In this document: positions 1-6,668 of the stretch, piece by piece
How positions within the stretch are numbered: position 1 is the stretch's first letter
How the letters are laid out: every line of letters starts with the position of its first letter
Assembly (NCBI GenBank): GCA_033557675.1
Contig: JAWQRM010000304.1
Span: 1 to 24,427, forward strand
Origin: Coptodactyla brooksi
Taxonomy: Eukaryota; Arthropoda; Insecta; Coleoptera; Scarabaeidae
DNA length: 24,427 nt
Direction of reading: 5' to 3'
Made by a program: the position numbers and the translations under genes
Notes under the pieces: model-generated
Databases searched by the model: none
Told to the model about the DNA's origin: nothing
Seen by the model: only the letters and a program-made list of their open reading frames with translations

Positions 1-285
1 CGCTATTCCTTCATGTGCAGTACCATCGAAATGCATCGTGATGTAAGTCTGTGGTCTCGTAGTTATTGAAGTTAACAACCACCTGAACCACGACAAGATT
101 GTTCAAAATCTCACTCTCGACATATGTTTCGGTTTATTTAATAAACCTTCCTCAGGAGGATGAAGACTGTTTTTACGCGCTGTTCGAAATGGTCACACCA
201 ATTGCTTCTCCACTTGTCTCGTCCCTTTTTTACTCATCAGGTTAAAAAGCCTTGAGGCCGGGATAGTTCCAGGTCCGTTGTTAAA
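1..285 (-). repeat. PLE family A terminal repeat and 3' untranslated region (copy A1)
   Basis: Read on the minus strand, this is the 3' end of a Penelope-like retroelement: an untranslated tail (about 285 to 160), a hammerhead motif (158 to 116), then a tail running to about 30. It aligns by eye with 3562-3820, and its distal part recurs inverted at 4142-4232 and in the A3 copy near 5476-5541. The shared distal words are TGAGATTTT, AACAATCTTG and GAGACCACAGA. The homology to 3820-3562 breaks at 286-287, where a mariner has inserted, and resumes at 1034. PLE terminal repeats (pLTRs) are known to carry hammerheads; assignment rests on the adjoining GIY-YIG and RT remnants. Confidence 0.8.
116..158 (-). 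ncRNA. hammerhead ribozyme (type I, minimal stem III), copy A1
   Basis: On the minus strand: stem I CTC, core CTGAGGA (positions 155-149, fits CUGANGA), one extra A, stem II GGTTTAT/ATAAACC (147-131) with a 3-nt loop, GAAA, the self-complementary octamer ACATATGT (127-120) as stem III, cleavage triplet GTC (H17 at 119), then GAG (118-116) pairing with CTC. All canonical core bases are present. Hammerheads in PLE terminal repeats self-cleave RNA; with such a short stem III they are thought to act best as dimers. The odd feature is the unpaired base between the core and stem II. Confidence 0.85.
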
Positions 286-287
286 TA

Positions 288-1031
288 TTGGGTTGTTCGG
301 AGAGTAATTTAGTTTTTTTTCGCAGCAGAGGCGTTAGATCTATCTTAACCAGGCAACTTCGTTTTAAACCATATATGCATTATATATTCTGACAGCTGAT
401 ATTGAAAGTTTGTGTGCGAAAATATTTTGTGCGGTTCTGTACAATTGTTTTCTTTATGTGTCTTATGAAACATGGAGAATCAAAAAGAGCATTTTCAGCA
501 CATTTTATTTTTTATTACAAAAAAGGCAAAAATGCCGTTCAAACGAGAAAAAAATTATGTGACTTTTATGGAGAAGAAGTATTGACAGAATGCCAGTGTG
601 AAGACTGGTTTGCAACATTTTTGCAAAAATGAAAAAAATTTAAAAAATTTTTTTGTAATTTTGCCACTTTTAAAATTTCAGCCTGAAGTGTACTATTTGC
701 AACTGAACAAACTCTATAATTCACTCAAACAGAAAACTTGGATGGGATGTACTACCACAACCACCATATTCTCCAGATCTGGCCCTTTCCGATTATTACT
801 TGTTTCGGTCTCCACAATTTTTTTTTGGACGGCAAAACCTTTATTTTAAATGAGGCCATCAAGAATGGCTTGGATCAGTTTTTTGCCAGTAAGGATCAGC
901 ATTTTTATGAATGTGGAATCACGCTACTGCCAGAAAGATGGCAAAAGGTGTTGGAACAAAATGGTGAATATGTAATTATATATATAAAATATTTATATTC
1001 TCTAAGAAGAGTTACTTTCCGAACAACCTGA
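288..1031 (+). mobile_element. deleted mariner element M1 with TIRs and TA target duplication
   Basis: The left end TTGGGTTGTTCGGAGAGTAA (288-307) and the reverse complement of the right end (1012-1031), TCAGGTTGTTCGGAAAGTAA, agree at 17 of 20 positions. TA dinucleotides flank both ends (286-287 and 1032-1033), the hallmark of Tc1/mariner insertion. At 744 bp it is much shorter than a full mariner of about 1.3 kb because the middle of the transposase is missing. Removing it and one TA makes the flanks continuous with the PLE sequence at 3800-3850, so M1 jumped into an existing PLE. Confidence 0.88.
472..981 (+). pseudogene. mariner transposase, N- and C-terminal remnants (M1)
   Basis: The ATG at 472 opens M-E-N-Q-K-E-H-F, then a frameshift leads into a mariner N-terminal helix-turn-helix region (residues such as YYKKGKNAVQTRKKLCD and YGEEVLTE, to about 630). 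The central catalytic part with the first two Asp residues is deleted. The C-terminal part resumes near 739: LPQPPYSPDLALSDYYLF keeps the third catalytic Asp (SDY) of the mariner DD34D triad, followed by NEAIKNGLDQFFASKD and LPERWQKVLEQNGEYV. Two frames are needed, so it is dead. A full mariner transposase is about 345 residues. The subfamily may be mellifera/capitata-like by TIR, but that is a guess. Confidence 0.85.
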
Positions 1032-1033
1032 TA

Positions 1034-1118
1034 TTCTATTTTTATTTTAAAAAATCTCAATGTTCTTCGTTGCGTCCAATTGACTATTTGCGTTAACTTG
1101 TCTAATCAATTGTATTTT
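1034..1118 (-). pseudogene. PLE A1 endonuclease C-terminal fragment
   Basis: On the minus strand this stretch matches the end of the GIY-YIG endonuclease of copy A2 (3828-3912): the LxKLVN..SQLDAAESIEIFKNKN region, here decayed. It is the continuation of the A1 3' end interrupted by mariner M1. The rest of the endonuclease, including the GIY and YIG strands, is missing between this fragment and the RT remnant that starts near 1120, so an internal deletion joined the two. Confidence 0.72.
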
Positions 1119-1119
1119 T

Positions 1120-1713
1120 TCTTTGTCTTTAGTTAATATTTCAGGCGCAGTCTGTTTACGTAAGTTCAGTTCATCTTTCTTTTTCCTTAAAATGTTATGT
1201 ATTACATTTTTATTATACCCGTTACTTGTTTTAGCTTATTTTCCTTTCTTATTATTAAAGTGTCAAGAAAAAGCAGTTTCCCGTCCTTCTCTATTTCACA
1301 GGTGAACTTTATCTTTTCGTAATCCGAATTTATTTCACTAAGAGAATCTTGAATGTTACTGTTTTCAGTATCAAAAATCGCGAACACATCATCCAGGCGT
1401 CTAACGTTAAATCTTAAATAATTTAAATCCACACAGGTTTTAGTTAAGTTGATTTATTCTTCAACATCTTCAAATGATCCAGTCTATAGTGCTTTTAACT
1501 TCAAATGATTCAGGTTTAGTTTCTAAACTGTTGGCTTTATGGTTAAGAGATTTAGAAATTGCGTAAATTGGTGGTTAATCCCTGACACAATGGGACCCAT
1601 ATTTTTGCAGGGTTTATGAATTTTCGGGAGTACTGTAAATTCTGGGTAATGTTAGGTTAGAATTGTTAAGTTTAAATATATTTTATTTGTTTAGATTCCA
1701 CTTATAACCAGGG
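1120..1713 (-). pseudogene. PLE A1 reverse transcriptase remnant
   Basis: Read from 1713 down, with several frameshifts and stops, conserved PLE reverse transcriptase blocks appear: LPRIYSTP and IHKPCKNMGPIVSGI (the PKIHK..RPIVS motif), then AISKSLNHKANS, then RRLDDVFAIFDTENSN (the catalytic YVDD box, here mutated so only the two Asp remain), then KIKFTCEIEKDGKLLFLDTLIIRKENK (the FLD..I block downstream of YVDD). An open stretch of 76 codons lies at 1202-1432. PLE RT copies the element at nicks made by its GIY-YIG endonuclease. This copy is clearly dead. Its upstream part continues at 3476-3561 beyond nested element B. Confidence 0.85.
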
Positions 1714-1838
1714 TGAATAATTGTAGATCTTAGTAGGACAAATATACTCTTCTGGTTTAATATTTTATATTTTATTTAGCTTTACCAGTTTCGGCTTTTT
1801 AGGGCCATCCTCAGCAGCTTCTGTAAGGTACATATGAA
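1714..1838 (-). repeat. left inverted terminal repeat of PLE B
   Basis: It is complementary to 3361-3474. Shared blocks include the 20-nt end AATTGTAGATCTTAGTAGGA, then TTTAATATTTTATATTTTAT and TTTAGCTTTAC, then CGGCTTTTTAGGGCCAT. A further block, GCTTCTGTAAGGT with CATATG (1817-1836), is complementary to about 3295-3315. The right copy carries a short extra stretch (3422-3455) with a doubled TATACTAAG. Confidence 0.8.
1778..1819 (-). ncRNA. hammerhead ribozyme, PLE B left terminus
   Basis: On the minus strand: stem I AGCT (1819-1816), core CTGAGGA (1814-1808), extra T, stem II GGC...GCC (1806-1793), GAAAC (1792-1788), short stem III AC-TG-GT, cleavage triplet GTA (1785-1783), then AAGCT whose AGCT pairs with the upstream AGCT after an A/G mismatch at position 1.1/2.1. 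The core is intact and GUA is an allowed NUH triplet. It is antisense to the element's coding remnants, because this terminus is inverted. Confidence 0.68.
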
Positions 1839-2530
1839 CATCCAATTCACTCTAGAAATAGAAAAGAATAAAAGTATCAATTTTCTATATACAATCATCC
1901 AAAGAACTGAAAACAATTTCAAATTCGATATCTGCGGAAAACCAACTCAACATGCCATTTAAATCATATCATCACATAACACAAAGAATGTCAGCAATAT
2001 ATGCATACATACACAGAATGCTCAACTCAAACCTAAACCCAGAATCACTCCAAAAAGAAACAGACACAATTATATAAATTGGTACAAACAATAGTTTCAA
2101 AAAAGAAACTATACAAAAAATAGTATAAAAGAAAAAAGAACAAATGCCCACTCATACAAAACTCCATAACAACAAAACCTCAAACTTCCAGTGCAGAAAA
2201 TTCACATACCAGGGAAATATCTCCATTACTATACAACGATTACTAGAAAAATTTAATATAAAAGCAGTTTTCAAAACTAATAACACACTCAAACAATTAC
2301 TATCTAACACAAAAGATCCAATAGACACACTAGACAAAAGCGGAGTATACCAACTACAATGTAACACCTGCAATGCGACATATATGGGAATAACAGAATA
2401 ACATTAAAAAAGAGAATGAAAGAACATAAACCAAATAACAAATCCAACTTTGGCAGACATATGCTATTAACTAACCACGATTTTAACACACAATAAAACG
2501 CAATACTACTACATCACATACAAAAAAGCA
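1837..2530 (+). pseudogene. PLE B reverse transcriptase C-terminus and GIY-YIG endonuclease remnant
   Basis: From 1837 the frame reads NIQFTLEIEKNKSINFL and FDICGKPTQ, matching the post-YVDD block of PLE reverse transcriptases (N.QFTLE..N.INFLDL.I...F.IYRKPT). After stops, 2144-2401 is open and ends in the GIY-YIG endonuclease: DKSGVYQLQCNTCNATYMGIT (GVY for GIY, YMG for YIG, with the CxxC pair typical of PLE GIY-YIG domains). A stop follows, then KEHKPNNKSNFGRHML in another frame resembles the helix after the YIG strand. Only the 3' third of an element is present and it is broken. Confidence 0.85.
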
Positions 2531-3290
2531 ATATTCTCGAGATTACACAAACCTATAAAACCGATAAATTTAGAAACATCAAACCGCAAATAGAAAGCTT
2601 GAACGAACAAATCAGCACTCCTATCGCACATTTATGCACATACAAAATCCATATAATACATAATACCAAACCTAATCCCATACACAAATTATGCCCGCTA
2701 AAACACATTTCTCCCCACCATAATATTTCGCACCATAAGTGGTCACCCATGCATAAGAGATAACAGTAAACCCTTACTCGAGACATATCAGGTCAAGACA
2801 CTCCAGAATTCAGAACAAAAAGTAAAACGCAATAATATAAAACCTATAATAACAATACACTACACTTACGATATTAAGATACCACCATTAAAAATAATTC
2901 ATAAACATACACTAACACACTACCACATTATTGTAGAAACTATCAAACAGATAACTCTCGAGCACAAACAATCGAATACCCCATACACCAAACTGACAAC
3001 AAGCCATGGACAACAATCTAAGCACAAGAATAACAGATGACAGATAAGGTAACAAAATAAATAAGCAATTCGAGACACCTCACCAAAATTCTTATAATAG
3101 AAAACCCCCACTAACATACAATAACTTATACACCCTAGCTAATACAAACAAATAATTTAAAACCAAACATTATACTAACTTCTTATACTAACATATAGGA
3201 AGCTCATAATATTACATTCACAACTAATATAACTATCTCACAAAAATTATAATCATAGTAATAATAAATTGTATAGATATAGAACTAATA
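2531..3290. other. non-coding 3' tail of PLE B
   Basis: A 760-bp stretch is rich in A and C on the plus strand, with no recognisable protein. Open minus-strand frames here (for example 2553-2786) are leucine- and cysteine-rich by-products of the skewed composition. I take it as the decayed end of the endonuclease plus 3' untranslated tail. Confidence 0.5.
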
Positions 3291-3332
3291 CGACATATGA
3301 ACCTTACAGAAGCCTTAGGGCCACCCTTCTTT

Positions 3333-3366
3333 GGGCCATCCTCAGAAACCTTTCTGGGGATGGCCC
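3333..3366. repeat. 34-bp palindrome joining two opposed hammerhead fragments
   Basis: GGGCCATCCTCAGAAA (3333-3348) faces TTTCTGGGGATGGCCC (3351-3366) across a 2-nt CC loop, with one mismatch. Each arm is the core plus stem II start of the family B hammerhead, one on each strand. Confidence 0.8.
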
Positions 3367-3385
3367 TAAAAAGCCGAAGCCAGTA
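3354..3385 (+). ncRNA. degenerate hammerhead, PLE B right terminus
   Basis: CTGGGGA (A6 changed to G), T, stem II GGC...GCC (3362-3375), GAAGC in place of GAAAC, then CAGTA with the GTA triplet. Two essential core changes make self-cleavage unlikely. It is in sense orientation with PLE B. Confidence 0.55.
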
Positions 3386-3475
3386 AAGCTAAATAAAATA
3401 TAAAATATTAAATCAGAAGAGTATACTAAGTATACTAAGAGTATAACTATCTTTCCTACTAAGATCTACAATTAA

Positions 3476-3561
3476 ATATATCTGCCTTAATTAAAAGCGG
3501 TGTACATGTGTTTAAGGTATTTTTTGTTTCTCTTATCCTTTTATTAAACGGGTTCTGTTTT
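3476..3561 (-). pseudogene. PLE A1 reverse transcriptase, upstream piece
   Basis: The minus strand is open and reads NKRIRETKNTLNT then PLLIKADI. Position and orientation fit the continuation of the A1 RT remnant beyond nested element B; the similarity itself is weak, so this rests mainly on context. Confidence 0.4.
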
Positions 3562-3820
3562 ATTGGAGTTGATAAACACCTTAACCACACCAAGATTGTT
3601 TAAAATCTCATTCTCGACATATGTTTCGGTTTATCTAATAAACCTTCGTCAGGAGAATGTAAACAGAAACTCTAGGTTATCCTATATATTTTCTCCCTCC
3701 CCCTCTAATTGTTCTCAAGTGTCTTTAGGACTGCACACCCATACTGCTTTCCTTAAGTCCTTTTTTTACCTAACAGGCTAAAGAGAGCTGGATTTACGAT
3801 GCGACCCGGTCCATTGTTAA
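3562..3820 (-). repeat. PLE family A terminal repeat, copy A2
   Basis: It is homologous to 1-285 in the same orientation. Read minus, it holds the 3' untranslated region after the A2 endonuclease stop, a purine-rich run with TATA-like AAATATATAGG (about 3687-3697), the hammerhead at 3655-3613, and a tail ending near 3562, where A1 reverse transcriptase sequence starts. It therefore serves as the 3' terminus of A2 and the 5' terminus of A1, the tandem arrangement known for PLEs. Confidence 0.78.
3613..3655 (-). ncRNA. hammerhead ribozyme, copy A2
   Basis: On the minus strand: CTC (3655-3653), core CTGACGA (3652-3646), extra A, stem II GGTTTAT/ATAAACC (3644-3628) with a 3-nt loop, GAAA, palindromic ACATATGT (3624-3617), cleavage triplet GTC with H17 at 3616, and GAG (3615-3613) pairing with CTC. 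It has the same fold as 116-158, with N7 changed from G to C and one loop change, both neutral for the consensus. The core is complete. Confidence 0.86.
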
Positions 3821-4140
3821 AAATTTCATTTTTATTCTTAAAAATCTCAATGCTCTCCGCTGCGTCAAGTTGACTATTTCTATTAACTAGCTTAATCAAT
3901 TTTATGTGTTCACCTACCTTACCATCCAGAGTTATCATGTGCACAGCCACACTGGACTTCTCAGGTCTATTATATCTAAAGTGAGCTAAGTGCTCCTTAT
4001 ATCTAACTTTAAGGGACCTGCGCGTTTGTCCTATGTAACTTTTTTCACAATTTAGGCAGCTGATTTTATAAATCCCCGATTTATCTATTGTATCTATTTT
4101 ATCTTTCACATTCCCCAACCGATTTTTAATGGTATTATTG
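3753..4140 (-). pseudogene. PLE A2 GIY-YIG endonuclease domain (open, 5' truncated)
   Basis: This is the best-preserved PLE protein fragment here: 121 codons are open from 4118 to 3753, and the frame extends back to about 4140 (NNTIKNRLG). It reads KSGIYKISCLNCEKSYIGQT, giving the GIY and YIG strands with an intervening CxxC, then RRSLKVRYKEHLAHF (the Arg and helix), VHMI with a zinc-type His, then SQLDAAESIEIFKNKN, where the Glu lies in the AxExIEI helix. GIY-YIG endonucleases nick the target for PLE reverse transcription. There is no RT upstream; homology stops near 4141, where an inverted terminal repeat piece begins, so the copy is truncated. Confidence 0.88.
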
Positions 4141-4141
4141 T

Positions 4142-4232
4142 TGTGAGTGAGATTTTAAACAATCTTGGTATGATTAAGGTGTTTATTAACTCCAGTAATT
4201 ACGAGACCACAGACTTCCGTTTTTCTCATAGT
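4142..4232 (+). repeat. inverted PLE A terminal repeat fragment
   Basis: The plus strand reads TGAGATTTTAAACAATCTTGG and onward through ACGAGACCACAGACTTCCG, matching the minus-strand tails of 3614-3562 and 113-40. It lacks the hammerhead. It abuts the 5' truncated end of the A2 endonuclease, so A2 is bracketed by opposed terminal repeats. Confidence 0.78.
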
Positions 4233-4473
4233 ATGATAATTAAATAACGAAAATTTTAATTTAAATCATAGAACACGTAGCGTCCTCTACCAAACATACA
4301 TATTGTTAGGAAGATACAAGTCACATCTTTCGAACGCACACAAGTTCATGCTAATCGGATGACATGTTATGTCATTGCATGTCTTTGTATTACATATTTG
4401 TATTATTATGTCTTTGTATGACATGTTACAAAGTTGCTGCCGGTAAAAATTGTGTTGATGTCGTAAAAACATA
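4233..4473. other. 5' flank of mariner M2
   Basis: No gene is seen. 4367-4432 holds loosely repeated words (GACATGTTA, ATGTCTTTGTAT, TACAT) that look like a decayed short tandem repeat. The 5' end of mariner M2 should lie here, but I could not identify its terminal inverted repeat. Confidence 0.4.
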
Positions 4474-4845
4474 ATGGAACAAAGCGCTAATATTAAATTT
4501 TATTTTAAAGGTGATGATTGTATGTCTACAGCTAGAGTTTATGAGTTGTTCAATGGTTTTAAAAATGGTCGGGAAAAATAAAATGATGAAAGACCTGGTG
4601 TACCAGAAACTAAAAATCGTGCTGAATTGGCAGAAAATATCCATGAAATCATTCCTGTTGACGGAAATTTTACTGTAGGAATGTTGGCTGAAGAACTAAA
4701 AACAAATAGAGAAAGTTTTCATCAAATTTTGACTCAACATTTGGGAAAAAGAAAAGTTTTTGCACGTTGTTCCATATGCTTTAAATGACGATAAAAAAAT
4801 GCTCGTGAGAGCATTGTAAATACCTCATCAAAACTACTGAAAGTA
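4474..4845 (+). pseudogene. mariner transposase M2, N-terminal part
   Basis: The ATG at 4474 starts MEQSANIKFYFKGDD, a mariner N-terminus, continuing ARVYELFNGFKNGREK, then a stop, then ERPGVPETKNRAELAENI and LAEELKTNRESFHQILTQHLGKRKV, the second helix-turn-helix and linker, with a frameshift near 4755. It ends in REHCKYLIKTTESNA at about 4845, where a PLE interrupts it. The reading frame resumes at 5546. Stops and frameshifts make it non-functional. Confidence 0.85.
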
Positions 4846-4894
4846 ATGCACTAGAACTAATAAACACCTCAACCACAATACTAATGTTTTAAAA

Positions 4895-4937
4895 CTCAAC
4901 ATATGTTTCGGTTTATTGAGTAAACTGTCTTTAGAGG
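4895..4937 (-). ncRNA. degenerate hammerhead, A3 left terminus
   Basis: The minus strand reads CTAAAGA (G5 lost), a weakened stem II AGTTTACTCAATAAACC, GAAAC, ACATATGT, then GTT and GAG. The invariant G5 is changed, so cleavage is unlikely. Confidence 0.6.
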
Positions 4938-4949
4938 ATAGAATGAACA

Positions 4950-5046
4950 AGCAATGTCATTGCAATTAGTGCAATTTATTTTGTAAATTCCCGACTTGTC
5001 TATTAAATCTATTTTATCTTTTGGATCCCCTAACCGAGTTTTAATT
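4950..5046 (-). pseudogene. PLE A3 GIY-YIG N-terminal fragment
   Basis: The minus strand translates as KTRLGDPKDKIDLIDKSGIY then KINCTNCNDIA, equivalent to the start of the A2 endonuclease (GNVKDKIDTIDKSGIYKISC). It runs directly into the inverted terminal repeat, having lost the YIG strand and everything after it. Confidence 0.75.
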
Positions 5047-5108
5047 TAATTACAGCGTTATTATTTAATTACAAGTAAGTATACCAATTAAAAAGTAATT
5101 AGGATATG

Positions 5109-5116
5109 TATATAAG
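5109..5116 (+). promoter_or_regulatory. TATA box of PLE A3 terminal repeat
   Basis: TATATAAG lies inside the repeated block GTATATAAGTC. The same octamer is present in the second copy (5382-5389), and TATATAA is found in families D and E, each time upstream of a hammerhead. This suggests a TATA promoter within the pLTR. Function is inferred. Confidence 0.5.
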
Positions 5117-5150
5117 TCTTGTTTTTCATTTTAGTTGTTCATTCTATCCC

Positions 5151-5187
5151 CTGAAGACGGTTTATTCGATAAACCGAAACATATGTT
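5151..5187 (+). ncRNA. hammerhead ribozyme, A3 first direct repeat
   Basis: CTGAAGA (5151-5157, fits CUGANGA), extra C, stem II GGTTTAT/ATAAACC with TCG loop (5159-5175), GAAA, palindromic ACATATGT (5179-5186), H17 U at 5187 (GUU triplet). The core is complete, but stem I is poor (CCC against GAA). It is also translated in the open frame 5135-5341, where the ribozyme reads as SPEDGLFDKPKHML. Confidence 0.72.
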
Positions 5188-5197
5188 GAATTTTGAC

Positions 5198-5337
5198 CAC
5201 AGGATAAATGATAAAATAGAATTGATTAAACTAGTTAATTCAAATAATCAACTTGACGCAGTGGAAAGCATAGAAATATTTAAAAACAAAAATAAATATT
5301 TAACAATGGCCCTGCCGCTATACCTGGTAACTAAAAT
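5198..5337 (+). pseudogene. PLE A3 GIY-YIG C-terminal fragment
   Basis: INDKIELIKLVNSNNQLDAV then ESIEIFKNKNKYL matches the C-terminal part of the A2 endonuclease (HIKLIKLVNRNSQLDAAESIEI). It follows the hammerhead directly, so the 5' terminal repeat is fused to the last third of the endonuclease, a large internal deletion. Confidence 0.78.
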
Positions 5338-5381
5338 CTAATTAGAAGTAAGTAAACCCATCATAAAGTAATTAGGGTAAG

Positions 5382-5389
5382 TATATAAG
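5382..5389 (+). promoter_or_regulatory. TATA box of PLE A3, second repeat
   Basis: TATATAAG sits in the same repeat context as 5109-5116, 40 nt before the ribozyme core. Confidence 0.45.
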
Positions 5390-5426
5390 TCAACAACAGT
5401 AAACAAGTTGTTTACTTTAGTTCTAT

Positions 5427-5469
5427 CTCCTGAAAACGGTTTATTCGATAAACCGAAACATATGTTGAG
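5427..5469 (+). ncRNA. hammerhead with mutated G8, A3 second direct repeat
   Basis: Stem I CTC (5427-5429) and GAG (5467-5469) pair, stem II GGTTTAT/ATAAACC (5438-5454), GAAAC and ACATATGT with GTT are all present, but the core is CTGAAAA (5430-5436), so G8, the catalytic acid/base guanine, is A. The fold is kept and activity is expected to be lost. Confidence 0.68.
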
Positions 5470-5545
5470 TTTTAAAATATTAGTATTGTGGTTGAGGTGT
5501 TTGCTAGTTCTCGTAATTATGAGACCACAGATCTCCGTTTCTTCT

Positions 5546-6153
5546 AATATGATTGTAATCCACAGTTTCTTGATTCGATCATAACTGATGATGAAACATG
5601 GTGCTTTAAATATGATCGAGAAACTATGCGTCAATCTGCAGACTGGAAGTCAAAAAGCGAGCTAAAACAAAAAAAAATCATTTTCAGAAGTCAGGATCCA
5701 AGACAATGTTGATTACTTTTATAATTCACAAGGGATTGTCTACAAGGAATTTGTTTCAGAAGGTAAAACTGTCAATAGAGAATACTATTTAGCAGTTTTA
5801 CATCGAGTTTGATCAAGAATTGGACGTGTTAGGCCTGAATATCTAGCAGGAAAACAGCTGTTTTTATCGCATGACAAGGGACCACCACATAAGACGTTAA
5901 AAGTTCGAATTTTTGACTGGAAGAAATATCTGTCATTAACCATTCACCGTATTCGCCGGATATATGACCGTGTGACTATTTAATTTTCCCTAACCTGAAA
6001 ATTGCGCTGAAGGGATCATTTTATGATGATATTTCAGCGATTCAAGCAGCTGTGACGCAGGCCATTCCTAAGAATGACATACAAAAATCTACGCATGCAT
6101 TCGTTCATCGTGCTAGAAAGTGTATTGAGTTAAATGGAACCTACTTTGAATAA
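5546..6153 (+). pseudogene. mariner transposase M2, catalytic part
   Basis: It resumes DCNPQFLDSIITDDETWCF with the first catalytic Asp (TDDE), then KYDRETMRQSADWKSK. After frameshifts come HDKGPPHK (second Asp; consensus HDNAPAH), SPYSPDI, a stop, PCDYLIFPNLKIALKG (third Asp kept), and DDISAIQAAVTQAIPKNDIQ, ending KCIELNGTYFE before TAA at 6151. All three catalytic Asp positions survive, but stops and frameshifts do not allow a protein. The last 40 codons match fragment M3 at 23705-24080. Confidence 0.87.
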
Positions 6154-6668
6154 AAAATAACTTAACATAATTCAATGTGTGTTTTCTTTCGTATTTTATT
6201 TCGTATATAATTCTAGATATTTAATTGTCATACTGTGTATTGATCACAGCTCCAAAAACAAAATGGTAGTAATGATTTTTTGTATTAGGAATTTTAAGTT
6301 TTGTACTTACATATGAATAATGAGTACTAATTTAGAAAAATGTACAACCCAGCAAAACTATAACAAATTCTGGTTTTTGGTGGTCGATGTCAAGTAAAAA
6401 TATAACATGAAACCCATATTATAATTTAATATATAATATAACACGAACCTATGGTCTGGCAAACAGAGGTTTAGCGCAATAACACAATATTAAGCACAAA
6501 ATATTTAGTACAATATTAAGTGCTAAATGCCAACTGTAACCAACATATATCAATTCCTGTATGTAGCCAATAATTACTGTTATCTGTTTTCTTCCTTGCT
6601 TCGTCTTACACATTGTGGGTTCGTTGTGCTTTGATACCTGATTGACGAGCATTGTTTTTTTAATCGTT
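6154..6668. other. AT-rich stretch, no gene seen
   Basis: Mariner M2's 3' flank (no clear inverted repeat found) leads into very AT-rich DNA with runs such as TATATAATATAACAC near 6430. The upstream edge of family C terminal sequence may begin before 6669. The 75-codon minus frame at 6449-6676 shows no recognisable domain. Confidence 0.4.

Larger units (their letters stand above)
1714..3474 (+). mobile_element. PLE family B with inverted termini, nested in A1
   Basis: The element is bounded by inverted repeats beginning AATTGTAGATCTTAGTAGGA (1714) and ending in its complement at 3474. Inside are plus-strand PLE reverse transcriptase C-terminal and GIY-YIG remnants (1837-2530) and a long A+C-rich tail (2530-3290). 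Minus-strand RT homology of the host PLE lies on both sides (to 1713 and from 3476), so B is an insertion. No clear target duplication is visible; PLE target duplications vary in length. Inverted pLTRs are one of the known arrangements of Penelope elements. Confidence 0.75.
3295..3474 (+). repeat. right inverted terminal repeat of PLE B
   Basis: This is the complement of 1714-1838. It contains a second, degenerate hammerhead (3354-3385) and a near-perfect palindrome (3333-3366). It ends TCCTACTAAGATCTACAATT at 3474. Confidence 0.8.
5062..5190 (+). repeat. PLE A3 direct terminal repeat, first copy
   Basis: It aligns with 5338-5475: shared words AAGTAAGTA, AAGTAATTAGG, GTATATAAGTC, then the hammerhead. 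It contains TATATAAG at 5109-5116, about 35 nt before the ribozyme core. Confidence 0.75.
5338..5475 (+). repeat. PLE A3 direct terminal repeat, second copy
   Basis: It is the second copy of the 5062-5190 repeat, with TATATAAG at 5382-5389 and a hammerhead at 5427-5469. The spacer between TATA and ribozyme differs (ACAACAGTAAACAAGTTGTTT, containing the small palindrome AAACAAGTTGTTT). Confidence 0.75.
4846..5541. mobile_element. PLE A3 nested inside mariner M2
   Basis: A composite family A fragment interrupts the transposase. From the left: an inverted terminal repeat with dead hammerhead (4846-4945, -), an endonuclease N-terminal fragment (-, 4950-5046), then on the plus strand a terminal repeat with hammerhead (5062-5190), an endonuclease C-terminal fragment (5198-5337), a second direct terminal repeat with hammerhead (5338-5475), and the terminal tail with GAGACCACAGA to about 5541. 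The two halves of M2 join in sense across it, so the PLE landed in the mariner. Confidence 0.8.

Noticed and set aside
2553..3117. Hydrophobic, cysteine-rich minus-strand ORFs (77 and 65 codons)
   Set aside because: They are produced by the A+C-rich plus strand of the PLE B tail; the homologous signal is on the plus strand.
5587..5601. CTGATGATGAAAC, which looks like a hammerhead core
   Set aside because: It is the coding sequence of the mariner TDDETW catalytic motif; there is no room for stem II between the core and GAAA.
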